Source: Bacilli bacterium (lineage in GTDB: Bacteria > Bacillota_I > Bacilli_A > ML615J-28 > CAG-313). From it: a DNA stretch of 5,216 nt. Positions 1 to 4,418 of this stretch are shown here, piece by piece. The notes under the pieces were generated by a model. That model ran no database searches. It worked only from the letters and a program-made list of their open reading frames with translations, and had not been told where the DNA came from. The stretch is taken from assembly GCA_900770645.1 (NCBI GenBank), contig CAAGKY010000227.1, positions 1 through 5,216 of the forward strand, written 5' to 3'. Position numbers and translations under genes: made by a program. How positions within the stretch are numbered: position 1 is the stretch's first letter; every line of letters starts with the position of its first letter.

Positions 1-18
1 ACGACGCTCTTCCGATCT
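1..18 (+). other. Illumina adapter remnant (not biological)
   Basis: The first 18 bases, ACGACGCTCTTCCGATCT, are identical to the 3' end of the standard Illumina TruSeq read-1 adapter. They are much more GC-rich than the AT-rich DNA that follows at once. This is an untrimmed library artefact at a contig end. Genomic sequence starts at about base 19, and no gene boundary or regulatory site should be inferred from these bases. Confidence 0.96.
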
Positions 19-19
19 T

Positions 20-343
20 CCTTATAAGTTTTGTAGTAAATATGGTAAGGAAATACATGATGATTCAATTATTTGTACTGGACATGGTTGTTCAGTAGAA
101 TCAAATAAAAAATATGGAGGTTTAGCAACTGCTGCACTTGTTTTCGCTATAATAGGTTGTGTAGCACAAGGATGGTTACTCTTACCACTTGCATGGTGTC
201 TACCTATAACTATTATTTTTTGAAATAAAGTTAAAAATGGTGAACCAGTTGGTGTAGGATTAAAAATTTGCATGTTATTTTTTGTTAGTTTAATTGGTGG
301 TATCTTTGCTTTATGCATGGGTTATGCCAAAACTAAGAAATAA
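20..343 (+). pseudogene. Degenerate zinc-ribbon membrane protein with in-frame TGA
   Basis: Reading from base 20 to the TAA at 341-343 gives about 107 residues interrupted once by TGA at 221-223. The start codon is missing because the adapter junction cuts the 5' end; the reading begins PYKFCSKYGKEIH, so only a few residues are likely lost. The N-terminus resembles the short CxxC...CxxC zinc ribbon that heads many small Firmicutes membrane proteins. Here the pairs read C-S-K-Y and C-T-G-H, so the second ligand of each pair is changed. Two hydrophobic stretches follow. The first (roughly 111-220) ends at the TGA and the second (roughly 253-318) lies beyond it. The TGA sits where Trp would be natural, after PITIIF and before NKVKNGEP, and two other Trp in the frame are TGG. 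Nonsense mutation in a decaying gene is the simplest reading; a base error near a contig end is the main alternative. A good intrinsic terminator follows the stop. The function is unknown. Confidence 0.72.
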
Positions 344-354
344 ATACCCCTTAT

Positions 355-381
355 AAAAGGCAGATTTATCTGCCTTTTTTT
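355..381 (+). terminator. Intrinsic terminator after the zinc-ribbon gene
   Basis: Stem AAAAGGCAGA (355-364), loop TTTA, stem TCTGCCTTTT (369-378), with a run of seven T at 375-381. It starts 11 bases after the stop of the zinc-ribbon reading frame, which supports that frame having been a real transcription unit on the plus strand. Confidence 0.88.
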
Positions 382-409
382 ATGTAAAAATTCATAATTA
401 ATCATTTTC

Positions 410-444
410 GAATTCAATATTATTAAATTAATAATATAGAATTC
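410..444. repeat. 35-bp AT-rich inverted repeat bounded by GAATTC
   Basis: Two 16-bp arms (410-425 and 429-444) are complementary except for one A/A mismatch and flank a 3-base AAT centre. Each arm ends in GAATTC, and the inner part is ATATTATTA / TAATAATAT. It lies midway between the two convergent terminators, in a gap of about 240 bp (344-585) that holds no gene I can support. It is not a classical terminator, because the stem has few GC pairs and no strong T run follows on either strand. Its role is unknown. Confidence 0.75.
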
Positions 445-535
445 ATATTTTGTGTTTTTTGAACTACAAATGTTATTTTTAAACGAAAGTTAATAAAAAA
501 AGTCAATATTTGAATTGTATATATAGTATATTATA

Positions 536-567
536 AAATAAAAAACATGGTGCATTGCACCATGTTT
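536..567 (-). terminator. Intrinsic terminator of rpsD
   Basis: On the minus strand an 11-bp perfect stem (567-557 with 553-543, AAACATGGTGC and its complement) closes a 3-base loop and is followed by TTTTTTATTTT (545-535). It begins 18 bases after the rpsD stop codon. It faces the plus-strand terminator at 355-381, so the gap between the convergent genes is insulated on both sides. Confidence 0.92.
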
Positions 568-585
568 ACTGCTTTTTAGAACCGA

Positions 586-1185
586 TTAACGGTTGTAGAA
601 TTCAACGATTAAGTTTTCTTTAATGTCTGGTAAAATTTCGCTTCTTTCAGGTAAACGTACAAAAGTACCAGTATTTGTGTTTTCGTCAAATGAAACGAAA
701 GGTACACGAGATACAGTTGCTTCTAAAGCATCTTTAACAATTTGTAATCCTCTTGAAGATTCTTTTAAAGCGATTTTTTGTCCAGGGTTTACTAACATTG
801 AAGGAATGTCAGCTTTTTTACCATCTAAAGTAATATGTCCATGATTTACTAATTGACGTGCTTGACGACGAGTAGCTGCAAATCCTAAACGATATACTAA
901 GTTGTCTAAACGACATTCTAATAAACATAAGAAATTATCCCCATGTTTACCAGGTTTTTTTCCAGCCTTAACGAATAAGTTGTGGAATTGTTTTTCGTTT
1001 ATTCCATATGTAAAACGAACTTTTTGTTTTTCTTGTAATTGCATACCATATTCTGAAAGTTTTGCACGACGTTGTCCGTGTTGACCAGGTGCATAATTAC
1101 GTTTTTGTAATTCTTTACCGTTTTCTAGAATAGAGTATCTTAATCTTCTTGATTGTTTCCAAGAAGGTCCAGTGTAACGTGCCAT
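586..1185 (-). CDS. rpsD: 30S ribosomal protein S4
   Basis: S4 is a primary 16S rRNA-binding protein. It nucleates assembly of the 30S body, helps form the mRNA entry and decoding region, and in Firmicutes commonly represses its own mRNA. The 199 residues match the usual 200 or so and start MARYTGPSWK. The N-terminal region (1-90) has the conserved APGQHGQ, LSEYG and LQEKQK segments. The S4 RNA-binding domain follows at about 91-155, with the family signature at 89-113 (key stretch RLDNLVYRLGFAATRRQAR). The C-terminus has RLPERSE and ends IVEFYNR. No CxxC cysteine cluster is present at the N-terminus, so this is the zinc-independent (C-minus) form. The start is set by AAAGGAG at 1194-1200, eight bases before the ATG. 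The gene is alone rather than in the alpha operon, as is common in Firmicutes, with its own promoter, leader and terminator. Confidence 0.98.
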   Translation of the reverse strand: MARYTGPSWKQSRRLRYSILENGKELQKRNYAPGQHGQRRAKLSEYGMQLQEKQKVRFTYGINEKQFHNLFVKAGKKPGKHGDNFLCLLECRLDNLVYRLGFAATRRQARQLVNHGHITLDGKKADIPSMLVNPGQKIALKESSRGLQIVKDALEATVSRVPFVSFDENTNTGTFVRLPERSEILPDIKENLIVEFYNR

Positions 1186-1349
1186 GTTTTTTTCTCCTTT
1201 ATTATTTTAATTTTTAAGTGGATAAAAAATTCAATTACATTTTCAAGATAGACTATCTTATTGTTTTCACCTAAGCAGCGAGACTACTAACATCCTAAAG
1301 TGATAATCTAAGAACTTAAAACAAAATGAATGCTGCCTTTATCGCACCT
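1186..1349 (-). promoter_or_regulatory. rpsD 5' leader, probable S4 autoregulatory RNA
   Basis: The predicted transcript starts near 1348-1349, giving about 160 nt before the rpsD ATG, far more than translation needs. The leader can fold. GCAGC (1336-1332) pairs with GCTGC (1279-1275) across a long interval, and AAGATA/TATCTT (1259-1254 with 1250-1245) makes a compact hairpin upstream of the ribosome binding site. A competing helix, TCACTT with AGGTGA, is also possible. rpsD leaders bound by S4 are known in Bacillus. That this one works in the same way is inference from position, length and fold, because I could not compare it to a covariance model. No T-box motif or terminator-like T run is seen in it. 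Confidence 0.5.
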
Positions 1350-1354
1350 TGTAT

Positions 1355-1383
1355 ATTATACACTTTTTTATATAAAAAGTCAA
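1355..1383 (-). promoter_or_regulatory. Sigma-A promoter of rpsD
   Basis: On the minus strand there is TTGACT (1383-1378), a 17-base spacer, and a perfect TATAAT (1360-1355). It lies 15 bases past the dfx stop codon. The spacer contains a 7-bp AT-rich inverted repeat (ACTTTTT and AAAAAGT, 1362-1380). No terminator separates dfx from this promoter, so some readthrough from dfx into rpsD is possible. Confidence 0.88.
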
Positions 1384-1398
1384 ATAATATATATTAAA

Positions 1399-1773
1399 TT
1401 ATGCTCTCCATAATCCATGTAAATTACAGTATGCATATACAGCTTCTACTTCATCACCTTCACATAAGCAGAAACATGCAACTGGTTCTTGACCAGGGTT
1501 TAAAACCTTTCTTTGATTTCCTTGTTTTGTTTGAATTGAAATCCATTCAATATAGTGAGCTTCTTCCATTGGATGAATAACACTTCCAACTGTTACGATA
1601 ACTTTATTTCCTTCTTGTTTATAAACCGGAATATGTTTTTCTTTAGAAGCATCTACTGTACCAGGTACAATTAGTGACATATCTTCACCACAGCATTTAA
1701 CTTTAACTCCAGTTTCTTTTACTGCGGCATAAATATTTCCACAGTGTTTACATACATAAAATTTTTGTTCCAT
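1399..1773 (-). CDS. dfx: Desulfoferrodoxin, superoxide reductase (2Fe-SOR)
   Basis: This cytoplasmic enzyme reduces superoxide to hydrogen peroxide without releasing oxygen, usually taking electrons from rubredoxin; it is typical of anaerobes. The 124 residues match the class I (two-iron) form. The N-terminal desulforedoxin domain (about 1-36) has the iron-binding set Cys8-x2-Cys11 and the adjacent pair Cys27-Cys28. The C-terminal neelaredoxin-like domain carries the catalytic centre: Glu45-Lys46-His47 (EKHIPV), His67, His73, Cys116 and His119 are the expected four His plus one Cys, with the Lys that steers superoxide to the iron. All are intact, so the protein should be active. AGGAGG at 1780-1785, six bases before the ATG, fixes the start. 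It has its own promoter behind the tpiA terminator, so it is probably a single-gene unit. I see no obvious PerR-type box in the short upstream region, and no rubredoxin gene is in the window. Confidence 0.96.
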   Translation of the reverse strand: MEQKFYVCKHCGNIYAAVKETGVKVKCCGEDMSLIVPGTVDASKEKHIPVYKQEGNKVIVTVGSVIHPMEEAHYIEWISIQTKQGNQRKVLNPGQEPVACFCLCEGDEVEAVYAYCNLHGLWRA

Positions 1774-1795
1774 AATAAACCTCCTAAGTAATTAT

Positions 1796-1826
1796 ATTAT
1801 ATCACAAAAAGATTATAAATGTGCAA
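1796..1826 (-). promoter_or_regulatory. Probable extended -10 promoter of dfx
   Basis: TGATATAAT (1804-1796) is a full TATAAT with the extended -10 TG one base upstream. A TTGCAC (1826-1821) lies 19 bases above it as a poor-spacing -35, so the extended -10 probably carries the recognition. Transcription would start near 1789, leaving a leader of about 15 bases that is mostly the AGGAGG site. The -35 touches the tail of the tpiA terminator, so the packing is very tight. Confidence 0.68.
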
Positions 1827-1859
1827 ATAAAAAGGTATTAAGTTTTTACTTAATACCTT
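1825..1859 (-). terminator. Intrinsic terminator of the pgk-tpiA operon
   Basis: On the minus strand a 12-bp perfect stem, AAGGTATTAAGT (1859-1848) with its complement (1843-1832), closes an AAAA loop. It is followed by a T-rich tail from 1833 downward (TTTTTATTT). It starts six bases after the tpiA stop codon and closes the glycolytic transcript before the dfx promoter. Confidence 0.9.
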
Positions 1860-1865
1860 CATTAA

Positions 1866-2621
1866 CTATTTAATAGCAGCTTTTGTAAAAGTTACAAAAT
1901 CATCAGCAACTAAGCTAGCTCCACCAATTAACGCACCATCAATATTAGGTTGTGCCATTAATTCATCAATGTTATTTAATTTAACACTTCCACCATATTG
2001 GATACGAATAGCTTCTCCAACTTCTTCGCTATATAATTCTTTAACAAGTGAACGAATATATCCACAAGTTTCATCTGCCATTTCAGCTGTAGCTGTTTTT
2101 CCAGTTCCAATTGCCCAAATTGGTTCGTATGCGATTACTAATTCTTTAACTTGATCAGCAGTTAAACCTTCTAAATCTTTAACAATTTGTTCTTTAATAA
2201 CAGCTTCTGTTTTTCCGCCTTCACGGTGTTCTAATGCTTCACCAACACATAAAATAGGAACTAAACCATGTTTATATGCTGCGTGTAATTTTTTATTACA
2301 TGTTTCATCTGTTTCATTGAACATTGCTCTTCTTTCGCTGTGTCCAATAATAACATATGTAACACCTGTAGTAGTTAACATATTAGGAGCGATTTCTCCT
2401 GTGAATGCACCTTGTTCTTCAAAATGCATATTTTGAGCACCAATTCTTAAATTTTCACCTTGTCTTTTAACTAAGCATCTTAATAATACAAATGGTGCAC
2501 AAACTACTGAATCTACTTTATCTTGTGCAGGAACTTTATCTGCAACTGCATAGATGAAACTTAATGCTTCATCACGAGTTTTAAACATTTTCCAATTTCC
2601 CGCAATAATAGGTTTTCTCAT
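1866..2621 (-). CDS. tpiA: Triosephosphate isomerase
   Basis: This enzyme interconverts dihydroxyacetone phosphate and glyceraldehyde 3-phosphate in the cytoplasm, in glycolysis and gluconeogenesis, normally as a dimer. The 251 residues form one (beta/alpha)8 barrel of standard length. Catalytic residues are all present: Asn9 and Lys11 in AGNWKMF, His94 in IIGHSERR, and Glu166 in AYEPIWAIGTG, which also supplies hinged loop 6. The phosphate-gripping glycines are at 210-211 (YGGSV) and 233-234 (LIGGAS). The start is MRKPIIAGNWK, with AAGGAG at 2631-2636. That site ends just before the pgk stop codon. The gap between the two genes is 18 bases, so the two are co-transcribed and translation is probably linked. 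The stop is TAG. Nothing appears damaged. Confidence 0.98.
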   Translation of the reverse strand: MRKPIIAGNWKMFKTRDEALSFIYAVADKVPAQDKVDSVVCAPFVLLRCLVKRQGENLRIGAQNMHFEEQGAFTGEIAPNMLTTTGVTYVIIGHSERRAMFNETDETCNKKLHAAYKHGLVPILCVGEALEHREGGKTEAVIKEQIVKDLEGLTADQVKELVIAYEPIWAIGTGKTATAEMADETCGYIRSLVKELYSEEVGEAIRIQYGGSVKLNNIDELMAQPNIDGALIGGASLVADDFVTFTKAAIK

Positions 2622-2639
2622 TGTTGTCTTCTCCTTAAA

Positions 2640-3869
2640 TTATTTTTCAGAAAGGCAAGCTACACCTGGTAAAGTCTTACCTTCTAAGTATTCTAAACTA
2701 GCTCCACCACCAGTTGAAATATGGCTGAATTTAGATTCATAACCCATAGAAATTGCTGCTGCTGCAGAGTCTCCACCACCGATGATAGTAGTAGCTCCTT
2801 CAAGATTTGCTAGTGTTTCACAAATAGATTTTGTTCCAACTGCAAATTTTTCAACTTCAAACACACCAGCAGGACCATTCCATACAACTGTTTTTGCACC
2901 TGCAAGTTCATTTTTGAAGTTTTCAATAGTAGCAGGACCACAGTCTAATCCTTGTGCTGCAGGAGCGATTTCATTTACTTTAACAACCTTTGTATCAGCT
3001 TTTGCGATTGTACCGAAGAAATCAGCTGCACAATCTTCATCAGATACTTCAACGCTTACTACGTCAACTGGTAAAATAATTTTACCATTTGCTTTTTCTA
3101 ATAAACCTTTTGCGTAATCTACGAAGTCAGGTTCACATTTAGATTTACCTACTTCTAATCCTTGAGCTTTGAAGAATGTATAAGCCATTGCTCCACAGAT
3201 CATAACTTTATCAGCTTTGTCTAATAAGTTTTCAATAACAGAAATCTTATCACTTACTTTAGCTCCACCTAAGATAGCAACAAATGGACGAACTGGTTCA
3301 TCAACAGCTCCACCAATGAATTTAATTTCTTTTTCTAATAAGAAACCAGCTGCTGAATCATTAGGGAAATGACTAGCAATACCTTGGTTAGAAGCATGTG
3401 CACGGTGAGCAGTACCGAATGCATCATTAACAAATACATCTCCTAAACTTGCCCAATAAGCACCAAGTTCTGGATCATTTTTAGATTCTTTTTTACCTTC
3501 TAAATCTTCATAACGTGTATTTTGGAACATTACAATTTCACCAACATTCATATTGTTGATTGCATCTTCTAATTCTTTTCCACGAGTTGCATTAACAAAT
3601 TTAACTGGTGCATTTACCATAGTTGCTAATTTTTCAGCAACAGGTGCAATATTGTTTTTAGCTAAGTCTTTTTCTTCTTTAACACGTCCTAAGTGTGAGA
3701 ATAAAATAACTTTAGCACCTTGTTCTAATGCATAGTTAATAGTAGGTAATGCTTGAACGATACGGTTATCATCAGTGATAACACCATCTTTCATAGGAAC
3801 ATTGAAGTCAACTCTAATTAAGACTTTCTTTCCTTTTAATTCTAAATCTTTAATACTTTTTTTAGCCAT
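2640..3869 (-). CDS. pgk: Phosphoglycerate kinase
   Basis: This enzyme transfers phosphate from 1,3-bisphosphoglycerate to ADP, the first ATP-forming step of glycolysis, in the cytoplasm. The protein has 409 residues from the chosen ATG, slightly longer than many bacterial forms (about 390-400). The N-terminal substrate domain has the PGK signature RVDFNVP (19-25) and the basic patch for the triose phosphate: Arg36, His59 and Arg62 in SHLGR, Arg119, and Arg156 in NDAFGTAHRAH. The C-terminal nucleotide domain has LGGAKVSDK (200-208), VVWNGPAGVFE (about 328-338), GGGDSAAA (364-371) and STGGGASLEYLEG. All expected parts are intact. An in-frame GTG lies nine bases upstream (3878), but it is inside the Shine-Dalgarno sequence, and MAKKSIKDLELKGKKV is the usual beginning. 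The gene is first in a two-gene operon with tpiA. Neither gapA nor the lower glycolytic genes (gpm, eno) flank it here. Confidence 0.98.
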   Translation of the reverse strand: MAKKSIKDLELKGKKVLIRVDFNVPMKDGVITDDNRIVQALPTINYALEQGAKVILFSHLGRVKEEKDLAKNNIAPVAEKLATMVNAPVKFVNATRGKELEDAINNMNVGEIVMFQNTRYEDLEGKKESKNDPELGAYWASLGDVFVNDAFGTAHRAHASNQGIASHFPNDSAAGFLLEKEIKFIGGAVDEPVRPFVAILGGAKVSDKISVIENLLDKADKVMICGAMAYTFFKAQGLEVGKSKCEPDFVDYAKGLLEKANGKIILPVDVVSVEVSDEDCAADFFGTIAKADTKVVKVNEIAPAAQGLDCGPATIENFKNELAGAKTVVWNGPAGVFEVEKFAVGTKSICETLANLEGATTIIGGGDSAAAAISMGYESKFSHISTGGGASLEYLEGKTLPGVACLSEK

Positions 3870-3875
3870 AGCCTT

Positions 3876-3882
3876 CACCTTT
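3876..3882 (-). promoter_or_regulatory. pgk ribosome binding site that decides the start
   Basis: AAAGGTG (3882-3876) lies six bases before the ATG at 3869-3867. The last three bases of this site are themselves a GTG in frame with pgk. A start at that GTG would have no Shine-Dalgarno sequence at a suitable distance, so the ATG is preferred and the protein begins MAKKS. Confidence 0.8.
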
Positions 3883-3908
3883 CTTTTTATAAGTTTTTTT
3901 ACATATAT

Positions 3909-3937
3909 ATTTTACACTTTTTTCATCTTTTTTGCAA
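3909..3937 (-). promoter_or_regulatory. Sigma-A promoter of pgk-tpiA
   Basis: On the minus strand there is TTGCAA (3937-3932), a 17-base spacer, and TAAAAT (3914-3909). The predicted start is near 3902, giving a leader of about 33 bases. The segment AAAAAAGTGTAAAATATA (3923-3906) matches the rpsD promoter at 17 of 18 positions. A 6-bp inverted repeat, AAGATT and AATCTT (3936-3959), touches the -35 and could be an operator, though it is too short to argue from. Confidence 0.8.
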
Positions 3938-3960
3938 GATTAATGTAACTGTAAATCTTT

Positions 3961-4374
3961 TCATTTTATCATTTGATAAATAGACATAGTTTTCAAAAAA
4001 TACTTTTCTATTATTTTATGTTCTTTTTCTATTTTTAATAATTTATTATTAATAAATTTTATTACTGTAAAACCATTTATATCTTCATCAATATTTAATA
4101 TATTTAATGCATTAATATATATATTATCAATATCTTTTTTGTTTTTAATTGGAAATATCATTAAGTCAGTATTAATATAAATAGGTACTTGTTTCTTCAA
4201 ATGATATTTCTTTTTTATCGCATCTAATCTGCCTTTATATGTTGATAGTGTATCTATACACCATTCATCAAACACATTTTCAATTGTTTTCGAGATATGA
4301 ATAATATTATTAGTCGTATAAATGATTGTTTCTCTATTCCCCTGCTTTATATACAATATCTCTTTATATTTCAT
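3961..4374 (-). CDS. ComK-family competence regulator-like protein (short form)
   Basis: In Bacillus, ComK is the DNA-binding master activator of the genes for natural transformation. This 137-residue protein shows the ComK core by eye. TYKGR (45-49) corresponds to SYAGR of B. subtilis ComK. Sixteen residues later, exactly as in B. subtilis, comes VPIYI (Pro64-Ile65), against PPIMV. Then LMIFP (Phe74-Pro75) corresponds to IFLFP, and a strand TVIKFINNKLLKIE (103-116) corresponds to the VTFSNGK region. It is shorter at both ends than the 192-residue Bacillus protein. The N-terminal lead is reduced, and the C-terminal part carrying the FMLYP MecA-binding motif is absent. Codon use differs from its neighbours: by hand count ATA is about as common as ATT for Ile, and Lys/Asn/Ile are abundant, which suggests low expression. 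The ribosome site is weak (AGGGA at 4382-4378, three bases before the ATG). There is no room for its own promoter behind the upstream terminator. The stop is TGA. ComK family is likely; a role in competence is inference. Confidence 0.75.
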   Translation of the reverse strand: MKYKEILYIKQGNRETIIYTTNNIIHISKTIENVFDEWCIDTLSTYKGRLDAIKKKYHLKKQVPIYINTDLMIFPIKNKKDIDNIYINALNILNIDEDINGFTVIKFINNKLLKIEKEHKIIEKYFLKTMSIYQMIK

Positions 4375-4382
4375 ATTTCCCT

Positions 4383-4418
4383 AATAAAAGGCCATCAATC
4401 GATGGCCTTGGTTTTTTA
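4383..4418 (-). terminator. Terminator hairpin between the ABC gene and the ComK-like gene
   Basis: On the minus strand a 9-bp perfect stem, AAGGCCATC (4409-4401) with GATGGCCTT (4396-4388), closes a GATT loop and is followed by TTTTATT overlapping the stem end (4389-4383). It is preceded by an A run (4417-4412), which would also give a T run if read from the plus strand. It starts nine bases after the transporter stop codon. Its T tail runs straight into the ribosome site of the ComK-like gene, whose ATG is 13 bases beyond the stem. Confidence 0.88.

Noticed and set aside
221..223. TGA read as Trp (Mollicutes-type genetic code)
   Set aside because: All nine Trp codons in the other genes of the window are TGG, two more in the same frame are TGG, and the ComK-like gene ends at TGA. 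The standard code fits better, and the zinc-ribbon frame shows other signs of decay.
22..318. 98-codon open frame on the minus strand opposite the zinc-ribbon gene
   Set aside because: It has no ribosome site, no recognisable family and a Ser/Pro/Thr-rich make-up typical of antisense reading. The plus-strand frame has a zinc-ribbon pattern, membrane helices and a terminator.
478..506. Possible minus-strand promoter (TTGACT, 17-base spacer, TTTAAA)
   Set aside because: The -10 match is poor and nothing that looks like a gene lies downstream on that strand. Such matches are expected by chance in DNA this AT-rich.
1186..1349. T-box or metabolite riboswitch before rpsD
   Set aside because: No T-box core sequence, no terminator/antiterminator pair with a T run and no familiar aptamer motif could be seen. 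Ribosomal-protein autoregulation fits the downstream gene better.
3870..3878. GTG at 3878 as the pgk start, giving three extra residues
   Set aside because: The GTG is part of the AAAGGTG ribosome site, has no such site of its own, and the family normally begins at the MAKKS-type Met.
3936..3959. AAGATT...AATCTT inverted repeat as terminator of the ComK-like gene
   Set aside because: The stem is only six AT-rich pairs with a 12-base loop and no T run follows on the minus strand. It may be chance, or a weak operator next to the pgk -35.
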